64,000 nucleotides of DNA from an uncultured bacterium (GCA_949293245.1 CASFCS010000007.1:1-64000), one strand, 5' to 3'. Counted from the first letter of the stretch, positions 32,602-42,336 are shown. Notes: a model not told the origin generated them from the sequence alone. Numbers and translations: made by a program.

Positions 32602-32633
32602 AAATGCTCCGGAACTCAGGTTCCGGAGCATTT
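32602..32633 (-). terminator. Terminator of the fab operon (copy 2 of the duplicated hairpin)
   Basis: Same AATGCTCCGGAAC stem-loop as at 32354, extended by one A/T pair, here downstream of accA on the minus strand. Confidence 0.85.
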
Positions 32634-32659
32634 TTATGCCTATCGATGAAAGCAGTATC

Positions 32660-33441
32660 TCACTTGTCCTGGAGACCGCCGTAGGCCCGGAAGCGGGCGT
32701 ACCGGCGGGCGGTGAGCTCCTCCACGGGGAGGGCGCTGCTCTGCTCCAGGGCCTCCCCCAGGGCGGCAGAGATGGTGCGGCACAGGGACTCGAACTCCAC
32801 GTTCTCCTCAAAGAACACCCGGTCGGCCACCCCCAGCACCTTCAGGTCGGCGGCGGTCATCTTCAGGCAGTCCGCCGCGTCCTCCACCCGCTTGGGGTCC
32901 TTCCACAGGATGGAGGCGCACCCCTCGGGGGAGATGACGGAGTAGACGGCGTTCTCCAGCATCCACACCTGGTCGGCCACGGCCATGGCCAGGGCGCCGC
33001 CGCTGCCCCCCTCGCCGATAAAGATGGAGATCACCGGCACCTTCAGGGCCATCATGTCCACCAGGCTCTGGGCAATGGCCTGGCCCTGGCCCTTCTCCTC
33101 GGCCTCCATGTCGCAGGCGGCGCCGGCGGTGTCCACAAAGCACACCACGGGGCGGCCGAACTTCTCGGCCTGGGCCATGAGCCGCTGGGCCTTCCGGTAC
33201 CCCTCGGGATGGGGGGCGCCGAAGTTGCGGCGGATCTTCTCCCGGGTGGTGGTGCCCTTCTCCATGGCGATGACAGTGACGGGGCGCTCCCCCAGCCAGG
33301 CAATGCCGCCCACCACAGCGGTGTCGTCGGAGCAGCTGCGGTCCCCGTGGAGCTCGGTAAAGTCCTGGAAGATCTCCTCGATATACTGCAAGCCGGTGTG
33401 CCGGCCCGGGGCCCGGGCGGCCTTTACCTTTTCATACGCGG

Positions 33442-33445
<4 letters not shown>
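32660..33445 (-). CDS. accA: Acetyl-CoA carboxylase carboxyltransferase subunit alpha
   Basis: 261 residues. 'FTELHGDRSCSDDTAVVGGIAWLG', 'NFGAPHPEGYRKAQRLM' and 'PVVCFVDTAGAACDMEAEEKGQ' are diagnostic, as are 'IGEGGSGGALAMAVADQVWMLENAVYSVISPEG'-region blocks. With AccD it carboxylates acetyl-CoA from biotin to give malonyl-CoA. It lacks the longer N-terminal helix of proteobacterial AccA, normal for Firmicutes. The ATG overlaps the accD stop by 4 bases. Confidence 0.96.
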
Positions 33446-34290
<845 letters not shown>

Positions 34291-34314
34291 TCCGCGTCAC
34301 ACCTCCGCTTCGCG

Positions 34315-35625
34315 TCACTTCAGCTGGTTCATGAAGCCGGTGTCGTAGGTGCCGGCCTTGAACATGGGATGGTTGAGAATGGTCAGCTGCTCCTCGATGT
34401 TGTTGGGCACCCCGTCGATGACCAGCTCGCACAAGGCGGCCTGCATCTTGCGGTTGGCGCTCTCCCGGTCGGGGCAGTGGACGATGAGCTTGCCGATCAT
34501 GGAGTCGTAGTAGGGGGGCACGGTGTAGCCCTGGTAGAGGGCGGAGTCAAAGCGCACCCAGGGGCCGCCGGGGACGTAGTAGAAGTCCACGGTGCCCGGG
34601 GCGGTGGCGTTGATGCGGCACTCCATGGCGGTGCCCTGGAGCTGCACGTCCTCCTGGGTGAAGTCCAGCTCCACCCCGGCGGCAATGCGGATCTGCCACT
34701 TGACGATGTCCACATTGGTGACCATCTCGGTGATGGGGTGCTCCACCTGGAGACGGGTGTTCATCTCCATAAAGTAGAAGTTCTTGTCCTGGTCCAGGAG
34801 GAACTCCACGGTGCCCGCGTTGGTGTAGTGGGCGGCCCGGGCGGCCTTCACGGCGGCCTCCTGCATCCGGCGGCGCAGGTCGGGGTCCACCGCGGGGGAG
34901 GGGGCCTCCTCCAGCACCTTCTGGTTGTGCTTCTGGATGGAGCACTCCCGGTCCCCCAGGCACACCACGTTGCCCGCCTCGTCGCACAGCAGCTGCACCT
35001 CGATGTGCTTGACGGGGGAGAGATACTTCTCCATGTACACGCCGCCGTCGCCAAAGGCCTTCTGGGCCTCCTGGGAGGCGGTGACAAAGGCGTGCTCCAG
35101 CTCGCCGGGGCCGTCCACCCGGCGGATACCCTTGCCGCCGCCGCCGGCTCTGGCCTTCACCAGCAGGGGATAGCCGATGCGCTCGGCCTCCCGCCGGGCC
35201 TCATCCAGGTCGGAGAGGAGCTCGCTGCCGGGGACGGTGGGCACGCCGGCCTCCTTCATCAGGCGGCGGGCGGCGTCCTTGTCCCCCATACGGGAGATGA
35301 CCTCCCCGGTGGGGCCGATGAAGGACAAATCGTGGTCGGCGCAGGCCTGGGCAAATTCGGGGTTCTCAGAGAGGAAGCCGTAGCCGGGGTGAATGGCTTC
35401 GGCGTGGGTGAGCTTGGCGGCCGCCAGGATGTTGGCCTGGTTGAGGTAGCTCTCGCTGGCGGCGGTGCCCCCCACGCAGACGCACTGGTCCGCCAGGGAG
35501 GCGTGGATGGCGTCCCGGTCCGCCTCGGAGCAGATGGCCACCGTGGCGATGCCCATCTCCTTGCAGGCCCGGATGATGCGCACGGCGATCTCACCCCGGT
35601 TGGCGATCAAAATTTTGGAAAACAT
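34315..35625 (-). CDS. accC: Acetyl-CoA carboxylase biotin carboxylase subunit
   Basis: 436 residues, ATP-grasp enzyme that carboxylates biotin on AccB. 'KILIANRGEIAVRIIRACKEMGI', 'HPGYGFLSENPEFA', glycine-rich 'KARAGGGGKGIRRV', 'HIEVQLLCDEAGNVV', 'ECSIQKHNQKVLEEAPSP', 'FYFMEMNTRLQVEHPITEMV' all typical. AAGGAG overlaps the fabZ stop and serves this ATG. Confidence 0.97.
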   Translation of the reverse strand: MFSKILIANRGEIAVRIIRACKEMGIATVAICSEADRDAIHASLADQCVCVGGTAASESYLNQANILAAAKLTHAEAIHPGYGFLSENPEFAQACADHDLSFIGPTGEVISRMGDKDAARRLMKEAGVPTVPGSELLSDLDEARREAERIGYPLLVKARAGGGGKGIRRVDGPGELEHAFVTASQEAQKAFGDGGVYMEKYLSPVKHIEVQLLCDEAGNVVCLGDRECSIQKHNQKVLEEAPSPAVDPDLRRRMQEAAVKAARAAHYTNAGTVEFLLDQDKNFYFMEMNTRLQVEHPITEMVTNVDIVKWQIRIAAGVELDFTQEDVQLQGTAMECRINATAPGTVDFYYVPGGPWVRFDSALYQGYTVPPYYDSMIGKLIVHCPDRESANRKMQAALCELVIDGVPNNIEEQLTILNHPMFKAGTYDTGFMNQLK

Positions 35626-35629
35626 CAGC

Positions 35630-36049
35630 TCACTCCTTCATCAGCGCGAAGGAGAACTCGGCCTGGACGCACAGGGTATCTCCCACATAGCCCTTGCCGC
35701 TGGCGAAGCAGAAGGGGCCCTTGGTCTTGGTGATGACGCAGCGGCTCTCAAACTTATCCCCGGGCTTCACAGGGTGCTTGAAGCGCACCTTGTCCAGACT
35801 GGTGAAATAGGGGGTGGTCCCCTGGGCCCCGCCGCTCTGGGCAAGCAGGACGCAGGTGGCCTGGGCCATCATCTCGCACAGGATGACGCCGGGCACCACG
35901 GGGTTTCCAGGGAAGTGGCCCTGGAGAAACCACTCATCCCCCCGGACCTGATAGCTGCCCCGGGCCTCGCCGTCCACAATATCGGCCTCCTCCACCAGGA
36001 GCATGTTGTCCCGGTGGGGAATGATCTGCATGATCTCCTTCTGGTCCAT
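35630..36049 (-). CDS. fabZ: 3-hydroxyacyl-ACP dehydratase FabZ
   Basis: 139 residues, hot-dog fold. 'IMQIIPHRDNMLLVEEADIV', catalytic His in 'FLQGHFPGNPVVPGVILCEMMAQ' with the following Glu, and 'DKVRFKHPVKPGDKF'. Removes water from 3-hydroxyacyl-ACP. GGAGGAGGG lies upstream of the ATG at 36049, 1 base after accB. Confidence 0.96.
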   Translation of the reverse strand: MDQKEIMQIIPHRDNMLLVEEADIVDGEARGSYQVRGDEWFLQGHFPGNPVVPGVILCEMMAQATCVLLAQSGGAQGTTPYFTSLDKVRFKHPVKPGDKFESRCVITKTKGPFCFASGKGYVGDTLCVQAEFSFALMKE

Positions 36050-36050
36050 A

Positions 36051-36542
36051 TCAGCCCTCCTCCAGACGGAAGAGGGTCTGGCCGTACTCCACCATCTGGC
36101 CGTTGCCGCAGCACACCTGGGTGACCACGCCATCCCGCTCGGCGGTGATCTCGTTCATGAGCTTCATGGCCTCGATGATGCACAGCACATCGCCCTTGCT
36201 CACCTTGTCGCCCACGCTGACGAAGGGGGCGGCGCCGGGCTCGGCAGCGGCGTAGAACACGCCCACCATGGGGGACTTGATCTCGATGCCGCCCTGGGGC
36301 TCCTCCTCCTGGGCGGGCTCAGCGGCGGGGGCAGCGGGAGCGGGAGCAGCGGCAGGGGCGGCGGCGGGAGCCATCACCGGGGCGGTGGACACCACCACGG
36401 GGGCAGGAGCGGGGGCCACCACAGGGGCGGCGGGCTCCTGGCGCTCCAGCTTCAGGGTGGCGTCATCATCCTTGAGCTCCAGAGCGGTGAGGCCGGTGTC
36501 ACGCATCAGCTCCGCCAGGAAACGAATGTCTTCCATCTTCAT
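36051..36542 (-). CDS. accB: Acetyl-CoA carboxylase biotin carboxyl carrier protein
   Basis: 163 residues: N-terminal helix (MEDIRFLAELMRDTGLTALEL), a ~55-residue Ala/Pro linker, and the biotinyl domain (about 85–163) with 'SPMVGVFY' and the modified Lys in 'CIIEAMKLMNEI'. Carries biotin between AccC and AccDA. GGAGG is 8 bases before the ATG at 36542. Confidence 0.96.
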   Translation of the reverse strand: MKMEDIRFLAELMRDTGLTALELKDDDATLKLERQEPAAPVVAPAPAPVVVSTAPVMAPAAAPAAAPAPAAPAAEPAQEEEPQGGIEIKSPMVGVFYAAAEPGAAPFVSVGDKVSKGDVLCIIEAMKLMNEITAERDGVVTQVCCGNGQMVEYGQTLFRLEEG

Positions 36543-36560
36543 GACTTTTTCCTCCCTCTC

Positions 36561-37790
36561 TTACTTCACAGGCTTAAAGGCCAGGCAGGCGTCGTGGCCG
36601 CCGAAGCCCAGAGACGCGGACATGGACAGCTCCAGCTCCGCCTCCCGCTTCACGTGGGGGACATAGTCCAGGTCGCACTCGGGGTCGGGCTCATCCAGGT
36701 TGATGGTGGGGGGCACCACGCCGTCCCGCAGGGCCAGCACCGCGGCAATGGCCTCAGCCGCGCCGGTGGCGCCCAGCATGTGGCCGGTGCAGGACTTGGT
36801 GGAGCTCACCAGGATCTTGTGGGCCCGCTCCTCCCCGAACACCTGCTTGAGGGCCAGGGTCTCGGTGGCGTCGTTCATCTTGGTGCCGGTGCCGTGGGCG
36901 TTGTAGTACACCTTGTCGCTGTCCACCCCGGACTCGGCCAGGGCGGCGGCGATGGCCCGGGCGGCCCCCTCGCCGTCGGGGGCGGGGGCGGTCATGTGGT
37001 GGGCGTCACAGGTGGAGCCGTACCCGGCCACCTCGGCGTAGATCTTGGCGCCCCGGGCCACGGCGTGCTCGTACTCCTCCAGCACCAGGGCGGCGGAGCC
37101 CTCCGCCATGACGAAGCCGCCGCGGCGCTTGTCAAAGGGCAGGGAGGCGGCGTTGGGGTCCTCGCTGGTGTTGAGGGCCATGCAGCTCAGGAAGCCCGCC
37201 ACCCCGATGGGGCTGATGGCGGCCTCAGTGCCGCCGGCCAGGATGGCGTCGGCGTAGCCGTGGCGGATGGCCCGCAGGGCCTCGCCGATGGCGTGGGTGG
37301 AGGTGGCGCAGGCGGTGACCACCGGCAGGCAGGGGCCCTTGGCGTCAAAGCGGATGGCGATCATGCCGGCGGGCATGTTGGAGATCATCATGGGGATCAC
37401 GAAGGGGGAGACCCGGCGGGGACCCTTGGTATTGAGCACCTCCAGCTGGGAGGTGACGGTGTTGATGCCGCCGATGCCGGAGCCGAAGTACACGCCCAGC
37501 CGCTCGGAGGGCAGGGTGCCCTGAATACCGCTGTCGTCCATGGCCTGCTGGGCGGCGGCCAGGGCATACTGGATGCACAGGTCGTACTTGCGGGCCTCGC
37601 TCTTGTCCATGTACTGCAGGGGGTCGAAGTCCTTCACCTCAGCGGCCAGCTTGGCCTTATAGTCGGTGGTATCAATACGGGTAATGGGTCCGATGCCGTT
37701 CTTGCCGGAGAGCAGGCTCTCCCAGTAGGTGGGAACGTCGTTGCCCACAGGGCTGATGATGCCCATTCCGGTGACTACTACTCGTCTCAT
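36561..37790 (-). CDS. fabF: 3-oxoacyl-ACP synthase II FabF
   Basis: 409 residues. 'VVVTGMGIISPVGND', active-site Cys in 'VTACATSTHAIGEALR', the two His in 'NAHGTGTKMND' and 'STKSCTGHMLGATGA'. Elongates acyl-ACP with malonyl-ACP. Two ATGs are adjacent (37793, 37790); the second has AGGAG at the better distance of 6. Confidence 0.96.
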   Translation of the reverse strand: MRRVVVTGMGIISPVGNDVPTYWESLLSGKNGIGPITRIDTTDYKAKLAAEVKDFDPLQYMDKSEARKYDLCIQYALAAAQQAMDDSGIQGTLPSERLGVYFGSGIGGINTVTSQLEVLNTKGPRRVSPFVIPMMISNMPAGMIAIRFDAKGPCLPVVTACATSTHAIGEALRAIRHGYADAILAGGTEAAISPIGVAGFLSCMALNTSEDPNAASLPFDKRRGGFVMAEGSAALVLEEYEHAVARGAKIYAEVAGYGSTCDAHHMTAPAPDGEGAARAIAAALAESGVDSDKVYYNAHGTGTKMNDATETLALKQVFGEERAHKILVSSTKSCTGHMLGATGAAEAIAAVLALRDGVVPPTINLDEPDPECDLDYVPHVKREAELELSMSASLGFGGHDACLAFKPVK

Positions 37791-37817
37791 CATTTTCTCC
37801 TTCTCTTCACACAGGCC

Positions 37818-38555
37818 TTACATAGCCATACCGCCGTCCACCCGGATGACCTCGCCGGTGATGTATCCGGCGGCGTCACTGGCCAGGAAGGCGGCCAGGG
37901 CGGCCACATCTTCGGGCTTGCCCACCCGTCCCATGGGGATGGTCTGGGCCATCTTCTCCGCCATCTCGGGGGGGATGGCGTCGGTCATATCGGTGGCAAT
38001 GAAGCCGGGGGCGATGGCGTTGCAGCACACGCCCCGGCTGGCCAGCTCCCGGGCCACGGACTTGGTCATGCCGATGACACCCGCCTTGGAGGCGGAGTAG
38101 TTCACCTGGCCGGCGTTGCCCATAAGGCCCACCACGGAGCTGATGTTGATGATGCGGCCGCCCCGCTTCATCAGGGTGCGGCAGCAGTGCTTGATCATGT
38201 GGAAGGCGCCCTTCAGGTTGGTGTCGATCACCGCGTCGAAGTCGGCCTCCTTCATGGTGAGCAGCAGGGTGTCCCGGGTGATGCCCGCGTTGTTCACCAG
38301 AATATCCACCCCGCCGAACTCCTTCACCACGGCGGCCACGGTCTCCTTGGAGGCGTCAAAGTCGGCCACGTCGCACTTCCAGGCGGCGGCCTTCCGGCCC
38401 AGGGCGGTGATCTCGTCCACGGTGGCCTGGGCGGCGGCGGCGTTGCCGGCGTACAGCACGGCCACGTCGGCCCCCTCCTGGGCCAGCTTCAGGGCAATGG
38501 CTTTGCCGATCCCCCGGGAGCCCCCGGTGACCAGCGCTACTTTTCCGCTCAGCAT
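37818..38555 (-). CDS. fabG: 3-oxoacyl-ACP reductase FabG
   Basis: 245 residues, SDR: 'VALVTGGSRGIGKAIALKLAQEG', 'VNNAGITRDTLLL', catalytic Ser in 'INISSVVGLMGNAGQ' and 'YSASKAGVIGMTKSVARE' with the Tyr/Lys pair; 'VRVDGGMAM'-type C-terminus. NADPH-dependent first reduction of the elongation cycle. Overlaps fabD by 7 bases. Confidence 0.96.
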   Translation of the reverse strand: MLSGKVALVTGGSRGIGKAIALKLAQEGADVAVLYAGNAAAAQATVDEITALGRKAAAWKCDVADFDASKETVAAVVKEFGGVDILVNNAGITRDTLLLTMKEADFDAVIDTNLKGAFHMIKHCCRTLMKRGGRIINISSVVGLMGNAGQVNYSASKAGVIGMTKSVARELASRGVCCNAIAPGFIATDMTDAIPPEMAEKMAQTIPMGRVGKPEDVAALAAFLASDAAGYITGEVIRVDGGMAM

Positions 38556-39469
38556 GTGGCAGTTACCTCCTCAATGGTCTTGGCCAGGCTCTCGGCGTCC
38601 TCCACGTTGAGCACCTTCACGCCGGAGTCGATCTTGGAGATGAGGCCGCACAGGGTCTTGCCCGGGCCCACCTCGATAAAGGTGTCCACGCCGGAGGCGA
38701 TCATGTGCTCCACGGTGGCCTGCCACCGGACGGGGTTCTCCACCTGCCGGGCCAGAAGGTCCTTCATCTCCCCCTGGTAGGGCTGACCGGTGACGTTGGA
38801 GTACAGGGTGAACCGGGGCTCCCCGATCTCCATGGCGGAGAGCACCTCCCGCAGCCCGGCGGCGGCGGGGGCCATGAAGGGGGAGTGGAACCCACCCTTC
38901 ACCGCCAGGGGAAGGGCCCGGCCGCCGGCGGCCTTCACCGCGGCCTTGAAGGGCTCCATCTGATCCGCCCGGCCGGAGACCACGGTCTGGGCGGGGCTGT
39001 TGTAGTTGACGGGGTAGACCTGCTCAAAGCCCTGGCACAGCTCCTCCACCTTCTGGGGGGGCAGCTTCACCACGGCCACCATGCCCGCCTCCACCTGGGC
39101 GGCAGCATCGGCCATGAGCTCGCCCCGGCGGCACACCAGGCTAAAGCCGTCCTCCCGGCTCACCGCGCCGGAGAAGGCCAGGGCAGAGATCTCACCCAGG
39201 GAGAAGCCCGCCAGGCAACTGGGCTGCACGCCGGCCTCCTCCAGGGCGGCGGCGGCGGCCAGCTCCACGGCGAACATGTCGGGCTGGGTGTTCTGGGTGG
39301 AGGTCAGGTCCTCCTTGGTGCCGTGGAAGCACTGCTCCGAGGTGCCGGGACGGATGGCGTCGGCCATCTCAAACACGGCCCGGGCGGCGGCGCTCTCCTG
39401 GCACAGGGACTCCCCCATACCGGGGTACTGGGCCCCCTGGCCGGAAAAAACAAAGGCTATTTTACCCAC
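38549..39469 (-). CDS. fabD: Malonyl-CoA:ACP transacylase FabD
   Basis: 306 residues. 'IAFVFSGQGAQYPGMGESLC', active-site Ser in 'LAGFSLGEISALAFSGA', His in 'GGFHSPFMAPAA', and 'FIEVGPGKTLCGLI'. Loads malonate on ACP. The start is GTG at 39469, overlapping the fabK end by 13 bases, with AAGGGGG before it. Confidence 0.95.
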   Translation of the reverse strand: MGKIAFVFSGQGAQYPGMGESLCQESAAARAVFEMADAIRPGTSEQCFHGTKEDLTSTQNTQPDMFAVELAAAAALEEAGVQPSCLAGFSLGEISALAFSGAVSREDGFSLVCRRGELMADAAAQVEAGMVAVVKLPPQKVEELCQGFEQVYPVNYNSPAQTVVSGRADQMEPFKAAVKAAGGRALPLAVKGGFHSPFMAPAAAGLREVLSAMEIGEPRFTLYSNVTGQPYQGEMKDLLARQVENPVRWQATVEHMIASGVDTFIEVGPGKTLCGLISKIDSGVKVLNVEDAESLAKTIEEVTATC

Positions 39470-40401
39470 TGGGAGGCCCCCTTCAGAATGGTCTCGGCGC
39501 CCTGGCAGACATCCTTGACGATGTCGGCGGCGCTCTCTTCCTTGTTCACCATACCGGCAATCTGACCGGAGAGGTAGCAGCCGTTCTCGGCGCCCTCCTG
39601 GACGGCCAGGCGCAGCACGCCCACGCCCAGCTGCTCCAGCTCCTCGTCAGAGACGGTGGAGTCGTACTCCTTTTTAATGTAGTCCCGGGCAAAGGAGGTC
39701 TTCAGGCTGCGCACCGGGTGGCCCAGGCGCTTGCCGGTGACCATGGTGTCGATGTCCTTTGCCTTGAGGATCTTCTCCTTATAGGTGGGATGGATGTTGC
39801 ACTCGTAGGCGGCCAGGAAGCGGGTGCCCATCTGGACGCCCACGGCCCCCAGCATGAAGGCGGCGGCCATGCCCCGGCCGTCGGCAATGCCGCCGGCGGC
39901 GATGACAGGCAGGTTGGTGGCGTCGCACACCTGGGGCACCAGGGCCATGGTGGTCAGGTCGCCCACATGGCCGCCGGACTCGCCGCCCTCGGCGATGACG
40001 GCGCAGGCGCCCACCCGGGTCACCAGCTTGGTCATGGCCACGGAGGGCACCACGGGGATCACCTTGATGCCCGCGCCCAGCCACTGCTTCATGTACTTGG
40101 AGGGGTTGCCCGCGCCGGTGGTGACCACGGGCACCTTCTCCTCCACCAGCATCTCCGCCACCTCGTCAGCGAAGGGGGAGAGCAGCATCACGTTCACACC
40201 AAAAGGCTTCTGAGTGCGCTGGCGCAGAATGTGGATCTGCTCACGCACATAATCAGCAGGAGCATTGCCCGCCGCGATGATGCCCAGGCCGCCGGCCTCA
40301 GAGACGGCAGCGGCCAGCACACCGTCGGCAATCCATGCCATACCGCCCTGGAACACGGGGTACTCAATGCCCAGGAGCTCGCAGATAGGGGTCTTGATCA
40401 T
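39457..40401 (-). CDS. fabK: Enoyl-ACP reductase II FabK (FMN-dependent)
   Basis: 314 residues, nitronate-monooxygenase-like TIM barrel. 'GIEYPVFQGGMAWIADGVLAAAVSEAGGLGIIAAG', in pieces, is the standard FabK start; 'AVIAEGGESGGHVG' and 'VIAAGGIADGRGMAAAFMLGA' bind FMN. It does the last reduction of each cycle in place of FabI; such enzymes are generally insensitive to triclosan. GGAGGT is 8 bases before the ATG at 40401. A terminator-like hairpin separates it from acpP. Confidence 0.95.
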   Translation of the reverse strand: MIKTPICELLGIEYPVFQGGMAWIADGVLAAAVSEAGGLGIIAAGNAPADYVREQIHILRQRTQKPFGVNVMLLSPFADEVAEMLVEEKVPVVTTGAGNPSKYMKQWLGAGIKVIPVVPSVAMTKLVTRVGACAVIAEGGESGGHVGDLTTMALVPQVCDATNLPVIAAGGIADGRGMAAAFMLGAVGVQMGTRFLAAYECNIHPTYKEKILKAKDIDTMVTGKRLGHPVRSLKTSFARDYIKKEYDSTVSDEELEQLGVGVLRLAVQEGAENGCYLSGQIAGMVNKEESAADIVKDVCQGAETILKGASQWVK

Positions 40402-40441
40402 TTGTTTTACCTCCATGAATCGCCGGTCGGCTTTCAAAAGA

Positions 40442-40463
40442 GACCCCCGCCGCAGCGGGGGTC
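40442..40463 (-). terminator. Hairpin between acpP and fabK
   Basis: 9-bp stem GACCCCCGC / GCGGGGGTC, followed on the minus strand by TCTCTTTT. The rest of the 172-base spacer holds a second GC palindrome (CGCGCCC-N4-GGGCGCG near 40532–40549). It would make acpP message more abundant than the rest of the operon. Confidence 0.7.
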
Positions 40464-40573
40464 CCGGCCAATGGCGCGGCGGCCGCAGTTCGGGCCGGCG
40501 GCATGCCCTGATGATGTGGGTCGCGCCCCTCAGGGCGCGGGGATCAAAAGCAGAGAGTGGGGGATGGCCCCAA

Positions 40574-40792
40574 TTAGTCCATCTTGGACTCCACGAAGGA
40601 CACGAACTCGCCCACGGTGGCCAGCTTCTCCTCCAGCTCCAGCTCCACGCCCAGGTCCTCCTCCAGGTCCATCACCAGCTCCACAGTCTCCAGGGAGTCG
40701 ATGCCCAGGCTCTCAAAGGTGGTCTCGGGGGTAATGGTGTCCACGTCAACGTCGCAGTGGTCGGCCAGCAGGGCAGCAATCTTCTCAAACAT
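40574..40792 (-). CDS. acpP: Acyl carrier protein
   Basis: 72 residues, acidic. The phosphopantetheine Ser is in 'LGIDSLETVELVMDLEEDLG'. Carries the growing acyl chain. The ATG at 40792 has GGAGG 8 bases upstream; an earlier in-frame ATG at 40816 would swallow that site and is rejected. Confidence 0.96.
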   Translation of the reverse strand: MFEKIAALLADHCDVDVDTITPETTFESLGIDSLETVELVMDLEEDLGVELELEEKLATVGEFVSFVESKMD

Positions 40793-40849
40793 GTTCAATT
40801 CCTCCAAATAATTCATTTTAATGGATATATGGAAACCGGAGACCCGGTT

Positions 40850-41806
40850 TTACCAACGGATCAGACAGGCGCCGCTGGAAAGTCCCCCGCCGAAGGCGGC
40901 CAGGACCACCAGATCGCCCTTCTGAAGCTGGCCGGACTGGGCCAGCTCGTCCAGCGCCAGGGGGATGCTGGCGGCGGAGGTGTTGCCGTAGCGGTCAATG
41001 TTGCAGAAAAACTTGTCCCCGCCGACGCTCTTCACCCGGCGGCCCGCGGCGTCGATGATGCGGCGGTTGGCCTGGTGGGGCACCACCCAGCGCACGTCCT
41101 CCCCGGCCACGCCGGCCTTGCGGAGGACCTCCTCAATGTCCCGCACGATGACGTGGACGGCGAACTTGTAGGTCTCCTGGCCGTTCATGTGGACATAGGG
41201 GCTGTCCTGCTCCCCCTGGTAGAAGGGGGAATTGCCGATGTGGGTGGGGATGCGGATGACCCGGTCGTCCCCCTTGGCGTACAGGGTGGAGGCCAGGTAG
41301 TCGTCCCCCTCCCCCAGCACCAGGGCGCCGGCGCCGTCGCCGAAGAGGATGCAGGTGGACCGGTCGGTCCAGTCCAGGATGCGGCTCATCTGCTCCGAGC
41401 CGATGACCAGCATCTTCTTCACAGTCCTGCGCGCGAAGTAGCCCGCGGCGCACTCCAGCATGTACAGAAACACGGAGCAGCCGGCGTTCACATCCAGGCA
41501 GGGGCAGGTGGCGCCCAGCCGCTCCTGCACCATGCAGGCGAGAGGAGGGTTGACGTACTGGCCGCTGACGGTGCCGCAGAGGATGAGGTCCAGCTCCTCA
41601 GGGGCCACCCCCGCCTTGTCCAGGGCCCGCTTGGCCGCCTCCACGGCCAGGTCGGTGGCGTTTTCCGTGACGCACACCCGGCGCTCACGGATGCCGGTGC
41701 GCTCGCTGATCCACGCGTCGGAGGTGTCCAGGAAGGTGGACAGCTCATCGTTGGTGACCACCCGGGGGGGGACATAGTGTCCCGAACCTAAAATCGAAAA
41801 ACTCAT
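40850..41806 (-). CDS. fabH: 3-oxoacyl-ACP synthase III FabH
   Basis: 318 residues. 'GSGHYVPPRVVTNDELS', 'TSDAWISERTGIRERR', active Cys in 'DVNAGCSVFLYML', 'VPHQANRRIIDAA' (His) and 'RYGNTSAASIPLAL' (Asn). Starts fatty acid synthesis by joining an acyl-CoA primer and malonyl-ACP. Overlaps the fabT stop by 4 bases. Confidence 0.96.
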   Translation of the reverse strand: MSFSILGSGHYVPPRVVTNDELSTFLDTSDAWISERTGIRERRVCVTENATDLAVEAAKRALDKAGVAPEELDLILCGTVSGQYVNPPLACMVQERLGATCPCLDVNAGCSVFLYMLECAAGYFARRTVKKMLVIGSEQMSRILDWTDRSTCILFGDGAGALVLGEGDDYLASTLYAKGDDRVIRIPTHIGNSPFYQGEQDSPYVHMNGQETYKFAVHVIVRDIEEVLRKAGVAGEDVRWVVPHQANRRIIDAAGRRVKSVGGDKFFCNIDRYGNTSAASIPLALDELAQSGQLQKGDLVVLAAFGGGLSSGACLIRW

Positions 41807-42261
41807 AGCTGCTCAATGCTCTCCTTAAAAAAAACATTCAGGTTCTCAATGGCCTGGAGAAGGACGCTCTTTTCCCGGTCGTCCATCCCTCTGGCGATGC
41901 TGTGGACCATCTGGCGGTGGTAGAAGGCGTGATAGGCGTCCACCTTTTTCCCCTCCCGGGTGAGGTAGACCCGCACCACCCGGCCGTCGCTCTGGCAGGT
42001 GCGCTTGGTGAGGTACCCCTTGCGCTCCAGCTTGTTGATGGCGGCGGTGGCGGAGGGCCGGGTGATATTCATGGCCTGGGCCACCTCGGATACGGTGATG
42101 CCCTCGTCCCTGGGGGCCTTGCCCACACACTCGATGAGGTGCATCTCATTGATGGAGAGGGGGATCACCTTGGACTGGCGCAGGGACCGCTCCTCCAGGT
42201 CCAGCACATTGTGGTATGCCTCCACCAAGATCTGATTCAGTGCGGTAGAAAAGCCGTCCAT
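41803..42261 (-). CDS. fabT: FabT-like MarR-family repressor of the fab operon
   Basis: 152 residues. Winged HTH: 'LSINEMHLIECVG', 'ITVSEVAQAMNITRPSATAAINKLERKGYL' across about 54–83, and the wing 'DGRVVRVYLTREGKK'. First gene of the operon, as in streptococci and many Clostridia, where FabT with long-chain acyl-ACP represses FASII genes. A 17-bp palindrome matching the FabT box lies 20 bases upstream of the ATG, so autoregulation is likely. GGGAGGG precedes the ATG. Confidence 0.9.
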   Translation of the reverse strand: MDGFSTALNQILVEAYHNVLDLEERSLRQSKVIPLSINEMHLIECVGKAPRDEGITVSEVAQAMNITRPSATAAINKLERKGYLTKRTCQSDGRVVRVYLTREGKKVDAYHAFYHRQMVHSIARGMDDREKSVLLQAIENLNVFFKESIEQL

Positions 42262-42280
42262 TTGCTCCCTCCCATCAATT

Positions 42281-42297
42281 AGTTTGTCTATCTAACT
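42281..42297. promoter_or_regulatory. FabT-type operator of the fab operon
   Basis: AGTTTGTCTATCTAACT, an imperfect palindrome with the AGTTTGA-N3-TCAAACT layout known for FabT. It lies about 10–25 bases downstream of the predicted start point, where a bound repressor would block transcription. Confidence 0.75.
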
Positions 42298-42307
42298 ACC
42301 GTAACGC

Positions 42308-42336
42308 ACTATACACGAACTTCCATCCCCTGTCAA
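42308..42336 (-). promoter_or_regulatory. Promoter of the fab operon
   Basis: Minus strand TTGACA (42331–42336), 17 bases, TATAGT (42308–42313). Confidence 0.88.
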
